A DNA stretch of 64,000 nucleotides from Stomoxys calcitrans (GCF_963082655.1 NC_081553.1:64232392-64296391); one strand, 5' to 3'; positions 46,700 through 59,436 are shown, counted from the stretch's first letter. Notes: generated by a model not told the origin, from the sequence alone. Program-made: numbers and translations.

Positions 46700-46888
46700 T
46701 TATGAATGGAACTCAACTTCGTTCATATGGCCACAGCGGGCACGTTTGACTCGGCCAGACATTTCAACCGAAACGGTCGCTATTTCCCGTTCAATATTGG
46801 GTCTGAGCTCTTCCAACGTCGTCGGCTTGCAGGCAAAGACCAATGACTTGACGTAGCCCCAAAGAAATTAGTCCAGAGGGTTCAAATC
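46700..46888 (-). pseudogene. Tc/mariner transposase C-terminal fragment
   Basis: The minus strand reads DLNPLD-stop-FLWGYVKSLVFACKPTTLEEL and then a degenerate tail ending GHMNEVEF. This matches the C-terminus of the same mariner/Tc3-like transposase family whose N-terminus and core occur in the palindrome at 50.7-51.3 kb. The internal TAG replaces the expected Tyr codon. No terminal repeat is recognised nearby. Confidence 0.8.
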
Positions 46889-46894
46889 GTGTTT

Positions 46895-48385
46895 AGTTGT
46901 GCTGGATATTTTTCGATATCATGCGAAAACAGATAATAATAACCAATTATTCGTGATTTGATCTTTGGAGTTGACTTTAGACTCCAGTTAATGTCTCCCA
47001 TTTCATTATGATTTTATGAACCCATAAGATGCCTTTATACATATATAAATTTTAATGTTTAAATTGCTCCATAAACGCTTTTGATACCTTTAATTAAAAA
47101 AAAATCACTCGCTCTTATTATCCACATGGCAACCCTAATTATTTGGCTTTGTTATTTTCCCTATGTTACTTTCCGCTTTTGTAAACAGAATAGTTTGTGC
47201 CAAAGCTATTCTTAGAAAAGAATGCAATCAGGAGGATAAACGGACAGACAGACAGACGGATCGACTGCCTGACTGACGGACGAACAGGATAGAAGAAACA
47301 AGTTTTCAACAAAACAACAAAACATGGGGACAATAACGATAGCCCAGCATAGAGTGGCCTTACTATGGACAAAAAAAAGAGAGCAAAAAAAGGAAAAACA
47401 AGACAACAACAACCATATCAGCGCATTAAAAAAAGAACAACATTGAAGAATGTCAAGAGCAAAATAAACCCAAAGCCTGATAAAGAAGAAGAATGTTGAG
47501 TGTGGATCTCAAAACAAACAAAAAAGAAGACAATCTCAACAACAACTACAAGAAACACGCACGCAGCTGATTAAAATAGAAAACGAACGTCAAAAGACAA
47601 AAAAAGCAAATTAAACAAGCGAAGAAAATGCAAAAGACAAGATGACAATGGGCAACAACGATGCCCATTGAAAGAATGAAAAAAAAAAAACAGAACATCA
47701 GAGCCCAAAAAACGTACCATCATCGCAATGCAGAGTAGAGGAATGAATAACGTAGTAGATCAAAATCAAGTGCCGATCTACATGGAGAGCCTTCTTCTTC
47801 TCGTTTCAAGGCTACACTAACCAACACGACACACTTGTTTTGTTCGTTTGATCGTAATCACTTTGTGGTAGCTTTTCGTTTTTTTTTTCTTCTTCTACAT
47901 TGGAGTAACACAATGCCAACTACAAGCACAAGGATCTACAGAGGTAAAACACCTAACACATGAACAGTGCAGAGAAACCTTGAAATGGATTTTTATTTGG
48001 AAGAAGTCGAAGTGAAGAAGAACTTGGCTGAGAGCAAAGTTCAACTTTCATTTGTTGTTGCAAAGTAAACAACGAGGCTCTAAGGGGGGAAGCTTTAGTG
48101 GTACCGCGGTAGAAATGAGCCCTTTGAACCTTACCTCAAATCAAATCAGTCAAAGTAAATGAAATTTATTATCGGGAAAACATTTTGGCAGCTGTTTTGG
48201 AGCCGTGGGCAAGCTATGTATTTCGGTCGTAGACCATAGACGTACCAAAAAGACACGGCACCGTCACATAAAGCACGTGTAAACCAGGAATGACCAAAAA
48301 CATCATGTTCCGCACTTCATTTTGTCCACACATTGTCTGGTCCAATTTGCCAGATGCCAATCCTACGGACTTTTCTGCTAAGGTA
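46895..48385. other. non-repetitive stretch with leader-like A-rich segment
   Basis: From 47,200 to 47,960 the plus strand is A-rich with CAA runs, like a fly 5' leader, and ends at CAGAG|GTAAAA (about 47,945). It could be an alternative non-coding exon of a plus-strand gene, but this is weak. A tetramer run of (GACA/GACG) lies at 47,243-47,285. No coding sequence is supported. Confidence 0.35.
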
Positions 48386-48389
48386 GAAG

Positions 48390-49830
48390 GGTGCTAATCT
48401 TGGGAAACCATCACCATGGATTCTGCATAAAATCTATACAAAATTAATTTAGTTGAGGGGCAAAATTTTATGTTACATACCAAACTTCTGCCAAACCAGC
48501 AAAATTTAAGCTTCTAGGAACCGAATTAGGGTGATTGAGAGACCGCTTTACATGGGTACTATATCAGGTTATAGACTGATTTGGACCGTATTTGGCACAA
48601 TTTTTGAAAATGTTTTAATCAACTTTTTCAAAAACTGTGATTGATATTATCATTTTCGTGATTGAAGCAGTTTCAATTAAAAAATTTGTGGGATCAATTA
48701 TTTTCGTGATTGAAACCATTACATCAATTTTTTACGGTGTACAGACCATGGGGTTAAATGATATTCACTTTCAGGAGCAAGTATTTGGATGGCCTCCCTA
48801 TCCCCAAAAAAGCACCTCCCAAACCAGACATATTTACCGGCCATGGCGAAATGAGATTCAAACAAGTTATAGTCCGATTCGGACCATAAATGAATGCTGA
48901 ACATTGTAGAAGTCATTGTGTAATATTTTAGTTCATTCAGACAAGAATTGCGCCTTGTAGGGGCTCAAGAAGAAAAGTCGGGAGATCGGTTAATATGGGA
49001 GCTGTATCAAGCTATTGATCGATTCAGACCTTTTTGGAAGCCGTTGTACAAAATTTCTTCCAAATCAGATGACAAATGCGTCCTCTAGAGGCTCAAGAAT
49101 TCAGGATCCCAGATAGGTTTATATGGCAGCTATATCAGATTATGTAGCGATTTGCGCCGTATTTAGCACAGTTGTTAGATGTCATAACAAAACTCCTCAG
49201 TCAAAGCGGGCGAGAGTTGCTCCCTCTAAAGGCTTAAGAAGTCAAGACCCAAGATCGGTTTATATGGCAGCTATATCAAAACATAAACCGATTTGAACAG
49301 CACTTAGCTGAGTTGTTGGAAATGATACCAAAACACTACGTGCAAAATTTCAGTCAAATCGGACAAAATAGCGCCCTCTAGAGGCTCAAGAAGTCAAGAC
49401 CTAAGATCGGTTTATATGGCAACTATATCAGGTTATGAACTGATTGAAACAATACTTGGCAAAGTTGTTGGATATCATAACAAAACACGTCGTGCAAAGT
49501 TTCATTCCAATCGGATAAGAATTGCGCCCTTTAGAGGCTGAAGAAGTCAAGACCCAAGATCGGTTTATATGGCGGCTATATCAAAACATGGACCGATTTG
49601 GCCCATTTACAATCCTAACCGACCTACACTAATAAGAAGTATTTGTGCACAATTTCAAGCGGCTAGCTTTATTCCTATCAACAGAAGGACGGATATGGCT
49701 AGATCGACTTAACATGACATTACGATCAAGAATATATATACTTTAAGGGGTCTCTGACGCATATTTCGAGGTGTTACAAACAGAATGAACGAATTAGTAT
49801 GCCCCCATCCTATGGTGGAGGGTATATAAA
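48390..49830 (+). mobile_element. 153-bp-core element, diverged
   Basis: The left end is diverged ('gggtgctaatcttgggaaac'), followed by core units with 'agatcggtttatatggcagc'. The right end has 'tactttaaggggtctctgac' and 'cctatggtggagggtatata' at about 49,812-49,830. A patch of the second dispersed family lies at about 48,740-48,860. Confidence 0.8.
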
Positions 49831-50700
49831 TTTCAGCGAAATCGGGCAATAAATAAAGCTTTTATTGGCTTCAGACCCCTTATTGGCAGATCGGTCTATA
49901 TGGCAGCTATATCTAAACATAGCCCGATCTGAACAATATTTAGGTCGGGTGTCAAGAAGCTAAATATAACTCACTGTTTCAAATTTCAACAAAATCGGTT
50001 AAATAATAGAGCTTTTATGGGCTTCAGACCCTTTTTCGGTAAATCGGTCGATATGACAGCTATATCTAAATATAGTCCGATCTAAACCATATTTAAGTCC
50101 GTTGTCGGGAGGTTTAAAATAACCCACTGTCTAAAATTTCAGCGAAATTGGGTAATAAATAAAGTTTTTATGGCCTTCAGACCCTTTAGCGGGAGATCGG
50201 TCTATATGGCAGCTAGATCTAAATATAGTTCGATTTGAACAATATTTAGTTAAGATGTTGGGAGGCTTAAAATAATCTACTGTTTTAAATTTCAGCAAAA
50301 CTGGGTAATAAATAAAGTTTTTGTGGCATTCGGACCCTTTAGCGTGAGATCGGTTAGTATGGCAACTATATCTAAATATAGCCCGATCCATATTTGGGTC
50401 ACTTGTCGGGAAGCCTTAAGCTACTCACTTTTTCAATTTTCTGTGAAATCGAATAAAAAATAAAGCATTTATGGGCATTAGACCCTTTATCGTCAGATCG
50501 GTCTATATAGCAGCTATATCCAAATATGGTTCGATTTGGCCCGTTCAAGAACTTGACCAGTGTGCATTAAAAAGACGTATCTGTGCCAAAATTTCAACTC
50601 AATATCTCAATTTTTTTAAGGCAGAGAGTGATTAAAACAGACGGACGGACAGACACACGGACATCGTTAAATCGTCTTTGAATTTTACCACGATCCGAAA
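49831..50700. repeat. 153-bp-core family, second subfamily
   Basis: About five units with 'gatcggtctatatggcagct' and 'gcttttatgggcttcagacc'. It ends with ACGGACGGAC-like tetramers at about 50,641-50,660 and 'ccacgatccgaaatatatat', where the palindromic element is inserted. Confidence 0.8.
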
Positions 50701-50710
50701 TATATATATA

Positions 50711-51303
50711 GGGTGATTTTTTTGAGGTTAGGATTTTCATGCATTAGTATTTGACAGATCACGTGGGATTTCAGACATGGTGTCAAAGAGAAAGATGCTC
50801 AGTATGCTTTGACATTTCATCATGAATAGACTTACTAACGAGCAACGCTTGCAAATCATTGAATTTTATTACCAAAATCAGTGTTCGGTTCGAAATGTGT
50901 TCATTCACCGTAACGTTGCGTCCAACAGCATCTTTGAAAAAATACGGTCCAATGATTCCACCAGCGTACAAACCACACCAAACAGTGCATTTTTCGGGAT
51001 GCATGGGCAGTTCTTGAACGGCTTCTGGTTGCTCTTCACTCCAAATGCGGCAATTTTGCTTATTTACGTAGCCATTCAACCAGAAATGAGCCTCATCGCT
51101 GAACGGTGAATGAACACATTTCGAACCGAACACTGATTTTGGTAATAAAATTCAATGATTTGCAAGCGTTGCTCGTTAGTAAGTCTATTCATGATGAAAT
51201 GTCAAAGCATACTGAGCATCTTTCTCTTTGACACCATGTCTGAAATCCCACGTGATCTGTCAAATACTAATGCATGAAAATCCTAACCTCAAAAAAATCA
51301 CCC
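50711..51303. mobile_element. perfect fold-back mariner/Tc-type element (200-bp arms)
   Basis: Left arm 50,711-50,910 and right arm 51,104-51,303 are exact reverse complements over 200 bp, beginning GGGTGATTTTTTTGAGGTTA. Each arm carries a transposase start, reading outward-to-inward as MNRLTNEQRLQIIEFYYQNQ. The 193-bp centre (50,911-51,103), read on the minus strand, encodes part of the catalytic core: FSDEAHFWLNG (first catalytic Asp) through TVWCGLYAGGIIGPYFF. The DNA-binding part is therefore present twice in opposite orientation and the core once, without an intact transposase. The insertion lies in AT repeats next to a 153-bp-core element. A transcript would form a long hairpin. Confidence 0.92.
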
Positions 51304-51560
51304 TTTACTTTGTAGGGTCGGAAATTGATATTTCGATGTGTTGCAAACGGAATGACCAAATGAATATACCCCCATATCCTACGGTGGTGGGTATAAAAAA
51401 GGTATTTGGGAGTAGAGCAAGAACTTTACATTCACACTCGGGGAGAAATTTCTGGTGGCCCCAAAAAGATCCACAAACAGCAAATATTTAACGACCATGG
51501 GGGCTCAAATAAAGGGTATTAGAAAGTGAAAAAGACTAAGCGGGCCCGGTTTAGCTAGTT
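51304..51560 (+). repeat. repeat remnants flanking the palindrome
   Basis: The right end of the 153-bp-core family resumes after the palindrome ('tttgtagggtcggaaattga', then 'cctacggtggtgggtataaa'). This confirms insertion into an existing element. A short piece of the second dispersed family follows. Confidence 0.65.
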
Positions 51561-53431
51561 TTTAATATAAAAAGTCATGGATATTCAATTTTCATTGAAA
51601 CTTTTGTGGATATAAAATTTTGTCAATTTCCTTTTGCAATTAATGAAATACATCTATTCAACCAATTAGCAGTTCATCGTGCTACCGAGTTGTCATGTTT
51701 GATGTATGACTTCATCTGAACTTCAACCATAAAAATCCAAACTTCCACAACATTTTGGGACTTCGCTATGGTTTTTGCTCCTTCATGCGAATAATATTCT
51801 AAGCAATAATTCATACCACATACATAGGTCCATGTATACGAATTTATGACTAGAAATAAAAAACGAAAAACACTTTTGTAAAGAATATTTTTGGAGGCCT
51901 AAGAGGATGGATAATGGCATTGGCGCTATAAAAACGCCAGCCATATGAGGACAGAGAAGATAAAATGGAAAGTTGAACTTTTGCATATGCAATGTTCGGG
52001 ACCACTATCCATAGTCAAGGGGCTGAATTTTGCAGGGAGCATGCATGGAGAGTGTGAGCAAGTTTTTATATCCCAAAATAGATAATGGCGTTTAGGTTGC
52101 CAAAGAATTGGAACAATGCCAACGCCGTGAAATGATTGAAGTTGGTTGTTTATGACAATTTCCAAGAAATGCAAGAAAAATAGTTTTTTTTATCGCATTG
52201 CCATGTTATTGTGCTGAAATAGTTTTTTAAGAACAAGAAAAGGAAATTGATTTTTTTTTTTAATTTTTATGTTTTTGTTCCAAATGTTGAAGAATCTGCA
52301 GAAGAGAAGATGAGTAATAGCTAATGAAGGAGAATGGATACATCTTCCTAAAGTTGAATCATGAGATTTATTTTCATAATTCTCCATGAAAATCAAATTT
52401 CGGTATTTTCTTTGTTTTACATTTTTTTTCAGCGATCTTTTCTTCAAAACTCCTAAAATTCTTCTCGTAACACTTCATGTGTCCATTACACCCCTTGTCT
52501 TGTGCCATTCCCTGATGCTTTGTATTGTAAACCATATTGCAAACCCTTTGACTACCATTATCGATTAAATGTAAATTTAAAAACTTATTTATTTTTATTA
52601 TTATGACCCTACTTTTAGACATTGTTGCCATCGAAAAATATTTAATTAACTTAACAATACTCGCTCGAACCCTTCGACATACATAAATAAAAAGTTTCGT
52701 GTTTTTATAGACTTTTGCAGTCTATGCGATATACTTTTTATCGACTTTTGAATGTCACACCAAAGAGAAGAAAAAAAAAAAAACAGATTCCCACATAACC
52801 ATCGCGCTGATGACCCCAATTCCAAGCGAAATATGTTTTGATTATCAATATCATAAAATACATTGTATGGTAGTTTTTTTTTGTTTTTCTTTTGTCATTT
52901 CCATTTCCTTATTGCCACCAATTGCCGCATGTGCTATTCGTTCGATTTCGATTTGACTCTTGTCAATATCATTTCAAAAAAAATGGAGAAAAAATTTTAA
53001 TTTTATATTGGTGGCAAAGTCATGGCAGTTGCTGAAGTTTAATCCAGTTTCATTTTAGTTTAGGTGATGTTGTATTTTTTGGAGTTTTTTTTTTTTTTTT
53101 TGAAGATAAAGATCGGACGGGCGACCACGATCGTTTAAATTTGCGCTCATTCATTGAACATTTTGTCAATGGTTTGTGGGTCGTTGTTTTAATTTTTTTT
53201 TCAACGATATTCTCTAGGGAAGACAAACTAGATAAGCGTAGGAGAAGATTTTAATTTTTGTCTTTTTTTTATTAAACAGATGGAATGAATTTGTCTTCCG
53301 CAAATATTATTTTTATATAAGTGCGTACGCTACAAATTTATTTATTAAATTGATTTAAAATTCAGATTTTTTTTAGAAAATGTGTTTTTTAATGATTTTT
53401 TACGAACAAAAAAACAAAAAAAAAAAAAATA
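51561..53431. other. AT-rich non-coding stretch, possibly intronic
   Basis: No supported gene or RNA. Long A and T tracts are present (e.g. about 53,085-53,101). Short open frames on both strands show no family features. Confidence 0.45.
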
Positions 53432-56367
53432 CAAGTAAGAGCGTGCTAAGTTCGGTCGGGCCGAATCTTATATACCCTCCACCATGGATCGCATTTGTCG
53501 AGTTCTATACGCGGTAGCTCTTTTTAGGCAAACAAAGAATATTGAATAAGAACTGTTATGCTATTGGAGTTATATCCTGATATAGCCCGATTCGGATCAT
53601 AAATGAATGCTGAACATTGTAAAAGTCGTTGTGTAATATTTCAGTTCATTCGGATAAGAATTGGGCCTTGTAGGGGCTCATGAAGCAAAATCGGGAGATC
53701 GGTTTATATGGGAGCTGTATCAAGTTATTAATCGATTCAGACCATATTCGACACGTATGTTGAAGGTCATGAGAGAAGTCGTTGTACAAAATTTCTTCCA
53801 AATCGGATGAGAATTGCGCCCTCTAGAGGCTCAAGAAGTCAAGATCCCAGATCGGTTTATATATGCAGCTATATCAAAACATAGACCGATTTGGACTATA
53901 CTTATCAAGTTATTGGAAGTCTTAAAAAACTATGTCATGCAAAATTTCAGCCAAATCGGATGAGAATTGCGCCCTCTAGAGGCTCAAGAAGTCAAGATCC
54001 CAGATTGGTTTATATGGCAGCTATATCAGGTTATGTACAGATTTGCTCTATCCTTAGCACATTTATTGGAAGTCATAACAGAATAATTCATGCAAAATTT
54101 CAGCCAAAACGGATGAGAACTGCGCTCCCTAGGGGCTCAAGAAGTCAAGACCCAAGATAGATTTATATGGCAGCTATATCGAAACATGAACCGATTTGAA
54201 CCATGCTGAGCGCAGTTGTTGGAAGTGATACCAAAACACTACATGCAAAATTTCAGCCAAATCGGACGAGAATTGCGCCCTCTGGAGGCTCAAGAAATCA
54301 AGACCCAAGATGTGTTTATATGGCAGCTATATCGAAACATGGACCGATTTGAACCATACCCAGCGCAGTTACTGGAAGTGATACCAAAACACCACATGCA
54401 AAATTTCAGTCAAATCGGACATGAATTGCGCCCTCGAGAGGCTCAAGAAGTCAAGACCCGGAATCGGTTTATATGGCAGCTATATCGAAACATTAACCGA
54501 TTTGAACCATACTGAGCGCAGTTGTTGGAAGTGACACCAAAACACTACGTGCAAAATTTCAGTCAATTCGTACAAGAATTGCGCCCTCTAGAGGCTCAAG
54601 AAATCAAGACCCGATATCGGTTTATATGGCAGCTATATCAGGTTATGAACCGATTTCAACCATACTCAGCGCAGTTATTAGAAGTCATAACAAAACACCT
54701 CATGCAAAATTTCAGCCAAATCGGATAAAAATTGTGCCCTCTAGGGGCTCAAGAAGTCTCGATCCCAGATCGGTTTATATGGTAGCTATATCGGGTTATG
54801 TAGCGATTTGCGCCATACTTAGCGCAGTTGTTGGAAGTGATACCAAAACACTTCATACAAAATTTCAGCCAAATCGGATTACAATTGTGCCCACTAGGGG
54901 CTCAAGAAGTCGGGATCCCAGATCGGTTTATATGGCAGCTATATCAGGTTATGTAGCGATTTGCGCCATACTTAGCGCATTTATTGGAAGTAATACCAAA
55001 ACACTACGTGCAAAAATGCAGTCAAATCGGACGAGAATTGCGCCCTCTGGAGGCTCAAGAAGTCAAGACCCAAGATCGGTTTATATGACAGCTATATCGA
55101 AACATAGACCGATTTGAACCATACCTAGTGCAATTGTTAGAAGTCATAACAAAACACCTCATGCAAAATTTCAGCCAAAACGGATGAGAACTGCGCCCTC
55201 TAGAGGCTCAAGAAGTCAAGATCCCAGATCGGTTTATATGGCAGCTATACCAGGTTATGGACCGATTTCAACCATACTCAGCGCAGTTATTAGAAGTCAT
55301 AAAAAAACACCACAAGCAAAATTTCAGCCAAATCGTATAAAAATTTTCCCCTCTAGGGGCTCAAGAAATCATGATCCCATATCGGTTTATATGGCAGCTA
55401 TATCAGGTTATGAACCGATTTCAACCATACCTAGCGCAGTTGTTGGAAGTGATACCAAAACACCACATGCAAATTTTCAGTCAAATCGGACAAGAATTGC
55501 GCCCTCTAGAGGCTCAAGAAATCAAGACCCGAGATCGGTATATATGGCAGCTGTATCAGGTTATCGACCGATTTGTGCCATACTTAACAGAGTCATTGGA
55601 AGTCATAACAAAATAAGTCATGCAAAATTTCAGTCAAATCGGACGAGAATTTCGCCCTCTAGAGGCTCAAGAAGTCTCGATCCCAGATCGGTTTATATGG
55701 CAGCTATATCGAAACATAGACCGATTTGAACCATACCTAGTGCATTTGTTAGAAGTTATAACAAAACACCTCATGCAAAATTTCAGCCAAAACGGATGAG
55801 AACTGCGCCCTCTAGAGGCTCAAGAAGTCAAGATCCCAGATCGGTTTATATGGCAGCTATACCAGGTTATGCACCGATTTGTGCCATACTTAACACAGTC
55901 ATTGGAAGTCATAACAAAATAAGTCATGTAAAATTTTAGTCAAATCGGACGAGAATTGCGCTCTCTAGAGGCTCAAGAATTCTCGATCCCAGGTCGGTTT
56001 ATATGGCAGGTATATCAGGTTATGTACCGATTTTCGCCATACTTAGCACAGTTATTGGAAGTCATAACAAAATAAGTCATGCAAAATTTTAGTCAAATCG
56101 GACGAGAATTGCGCCCTCTAGAGGCTCAAGAATTCTCGATCCCAGTGGCCTTTGGTGGCCAACCATCAAGCAGTTTAATTGAACTGTCATATAGACCGAT
56201 CTCCTGATTAAGGGCATATTTATTAGCCGATTGCCTAAAATTTGGCTTTTTCAATATAGCTGCCATGGATTCATTTGAATTTTGACGAAAAGTGGTTAAT
56301 ATATATACATACGAGGTGGTGGGTATACAAAGTTCGACCTGGCCGAACATAAATCTGTTCCTACTTG
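53432..56367 (+). mobile_element. 153-bp-core element, largest copy
   Basis: The left terminus is CAAGTAAGAGCGTGCTAAGT. About seventeen core units follow, with 'gatcggtttatatggcagct' and 'gccctctagaggctcaagaa', mostly about 153 bp apart. The right terminus is in inverse form ('gaggtggtgggtatacaaag', ending CCTACTTGC). The two ends are thus imperfect inverted repeats, making this a complete element of about 2.9 kb. Open frames across the core (up to 181 codons) repeat with the unit and are not genes. Confidence 0.9.
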
Positions 56368-56519
56368 CCTTTTTTCATTGCCATAGTGCACCATGCTCTT
56401 AACGAGTTTAAAATGCGTCTTTTTCAGGCTTGTGTAGCGGTGGAGAGAAGTAAATGGTCCATGCGATGTCTTACGTTGATGCTAAGACATAAATCATAGC
56501 GTCATGTTCTTCCAAACTA
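56368..56519. other. spacer
   Basis: Short unique stretch between the 153-bp-core element and MITE copy 3. Confidence 0.4.
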
Positions 56520-56756
56520 TTGGGTTGCCCAAAAAGTAATTGCGGATTTTTTTAGAAGAAAGTAAATGCATTTTTAATAAAACTTAGAATGAACTTTAAT
56601 CAAATATACCTTTTTTACACTTTTTTTCTAAAGCAAGCTAAAAGTAACAGCTGATAACTGACAGAAGAAAGAATGCAATTACAGAGTCACAAGCTGTGAA
56701 AAAATTTGTCAACGCCGACTATATGAAAAATCCGCAATTACTTTTTGGGCAACCAA
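56520..56756 (+). mobile_element. mariner-type MITE, copy 3
   Basis: 237 bp, with left end TTGGGTTGCCCAAAAAGTAA preceded by TA (56,518-56,519). The right TIR has lost one C (GGGCAACCAA) and no clear TA follows. Confidence 0.88.
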
Positions 56757-56975
56757 CTTAACTTACCTTGCCCAGATCCATTAGGATTTTATTTTACTAG
56801 AGAACACTTCTCAACGTGTTGGCCCCCTTGTCTTCCGTCTTCTGTTCATACCAACTGTGTTCTCCTGTATGGCATTTTACTCGTCTGCCTTAGAATTCTT
56901 GGCAAGGAGTACTCCTTCCATCAGAGAGTCTTATCGACACTTCGAACTACCTCGTGAAGAGTGGGTGTAAGTCAT

Positions 56976-57266
56976 TGCAAATTTGCCCATGAACATTCCA
57001 TTAAGAAACAGGGACAAAGTACTCACAATCAATGAGTGCAGTCGGATCCAAGTTTAAGGTCAATGATAAGGGACCTCTGAGTACTGACGGGGTGCCGCAG
57101 TGCTATGCCTATTTTGAGGAGAAGTTTTTACATGGCATAGAACTTCAAAGATGCCGCCAGCATTAGGAGGGGATAACCACCGCTGAAAATTTTATGATGG
57201 TCTCGCCAGGATTTGAACTCAGGTATCCAGCGTCATAGGCGGAAATGTTAACGGACGGTGGCCTCC
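56976..57266 (-). mobile_element. tRNA-derived SINE with damaged A box
   Basis: Same family as 44,033-44,342. The B-box region is recognisable, but about ten bases covering the A-box core are deleted ('gttaacggacggtggcctcc' on the plus strand). It is probably transcriptionally dead. Confidence 0.8.
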
Positions 57267-58560
57267 AGTGGGTGTAATGATCACACTTAAACTGAGGCCG
57301 AAATAACAGATGATATCTTGTGTTGCTAGTTTAAGGTACAAAAGTATAGGCCATTTTTTTGGCTTGTTCGCCCCTTACTCTGGCATTGACAGGGGGAGTG
57401 AAATTTCACTTTCGTTATCATATGCTCTTCTTTACTGTCCTTATTGCATACGAATCCAATTGTCCAATAATTTGTACCTTTCCATGTGTGGCCATGCGCC
57501 ATAAGCATACTCCTCAGTTCCCAGGTGAGCGGAAAGGGCAGGGTGTGTCTTTGTTTTGAAAAAGTGCGTGTCTCAATGGTAAATGAATTGTTGGTCTCTG
57601 TTTTTTTTTAAGTAGTAAGAGAGAGAGACAATGTAAAGGGGGAGGATATTTTCAAAATATTTCCATTTTAAAAAGCAAAACTCTAAACAATGCAATTGTC
57701 GTCTGAAACATCATAAAAATAATCCCTTCATACAAAGCAACAACAAAACTAAAAACCTAATGTGGCCTCCTGCCTAGAGGTAAATGATGCGTGTGCCTGA
57801 CTATCAGCCATCCAGTTAGTCAGTCTCTACCGACTACCTAGATTTGATGCAGAGCGCTACCATGGACACGCTACCATGGACACAAATTGTCCTACACTGC
57901 ACATTGGCCTAAGCAGCAATATGGGTTAGTCAGCCATTTTGGATGGTACCAAAGCAAAATCAACATGGGCAGTTGAACAGAGGGACGGACGGACGGACGG
58001 ACTGTTATAACGCCAAGTCTGTCTGTCTGTCTTTCGTTTGTTACGCCAACCAAAAAAAAAATATGAGGGAACTTTGGTCATACTTTTCCCTTGTTTGGCG
58101 TGTCCGTCCGTCCGTCTGTCCATCCTCATTGTTACTTTGTAAAAATCATTGTCACAAAAAGGGTTGTCAAGCATGACATTTAGTCCGGCCGCCAGCTGCC
58201 AAATTACCGTGCAGCAGCACTTTCTGTTGGCTGCTACTGTCTGCTGCAACATGAAAAGTGTTAGAAAGTGGTTAGAAAAACAAAAAACATTAGTCAATGA
58301 TGGTCGAAAATCTATGGCGTATGCACTCATGTGGCACATTTATTTTAAAACTGAGACAAAAACTAGTTTCACATCGGCCATTTTGGAAAACCCGCTTTAC
58401 ACTAAACTCTGCCGAATTATTAGAAATACACTTTCATGCAAACCATCCATAATGGATGAACTCATGATTGTAGCAGCCAAGCGTAAATCACTTTTTCGCC
58501 ATTTATATATTTGAGAGGATAAGTTTCGCAAATATTTTGATCAGTACACGCAAAAAAATA
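57267..58560. other. non-repetitive stretch with a tetranucleotide hairpin
   Basis: Contains GGACGGACGGACGGAC (about 57,967-57,985) and, about 115 bp on, GTCCGTCCGTCCGT (about 58,099-58,112), able to pair. The 137-codon minus frame spanning them (57,926-58,339) and a 121-codon plus frame (58,149-58,514) resemble no protein family. No gene is called. Confidence 0.4.
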
Positions 58561-58599
58561 AAAAGTTTGGAAAGTCTTTACCGACTTTGACCGAGTCAC

Positions 58600-59436
58600 A
58601 GCAATAATTGTGCCAAAAGCTGATCATATCGAGCAAAAGTGAATGGATATCCAAATATAGACCGATCTAGACCATATTGAACGGGGATGTTGAAGATCCA
58701 GGTACAGCTGACTGTGCCAAACTTCAGCAAAATCGGTTAGCAAATGCGCCTTTTATGAGCCCCAGGTACTTTAATCGGGATATCGGTATGTGTGGCGGCT
58801 ATAAATAGTCCGATATAGCCCATCTACTAACTTAATCTGCCTATGGGCAAACAAGTAAAAACTGTCCGTCTGTCCGTCCGTGTGCCCTTCAGTTTTAATC
58901 ACTCTACAGTCTTTAAAAAATTGAGATATTTAGTTGAAATTTTGCACAGACTCGTATTTCTTCTATACGCAGTTTAAGTTCTTGAATGGGCCAAATCGGC
59001 CTATATAAAGATATAGCAGCCATATAGATCGATCTGGCGATTTAAGGTCTGAATACCGTAAAAGTCACATTTTTTGTCCGATTTCGCTGAAATTTGAAAC
59101 AAAAAGTTGTAATAGGTGTCCGATGAAACAGTGAAGCCACCCGACATTCGACTCAAATATGAATCAGGTCGGACCATATTTAGATGCAGCCATCATAGAG
59201 ACCGGTCTGCCGATTGAGGCTATTAAGCCCATTAAAAACCGCAATTATTATTCGATTTCGCTGAACTTTGATGTAGTCAAATATTTTAAGCCTCCTGACA
59301 TTCAACTCAAATATGGTTCAGTTCGGAGCAAATTTAGAAAAATCTGTCATATAGACCGATCTGCTGAGTTAGGGTCTTCAGCCCATTAAAAACGCAATTA
59401 TTTTCCGATTTCGCTGAAATTTGCGGCATTTAGAGC
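58600..59436. repeat. 153-bp-core family fragments
   Basis: Two head-on fragments: one runs from 58,620 to a terminus-like 'acaagtaaaaactgtccgtc' at 58,852. The other follows with 'catatagatcgatctggcga' and 'gccgattgaggctattaagc' units up to the LINE boundary at 59,437. Confidence 0.7.

Noticed and set aside
53891..55729. Open frames up to 181 codons in the 153-bp-core element
   Set aside because: The unit is a multiple of three (about 153), so frames persist. Translations merely repeat per unit and are found in every copy with random breaks.
57926..58339. 137-codon minus-strand frame
   Set aside because: Crosses a tetranucleotide hairpin and shows no recognisable domain or codon bias.
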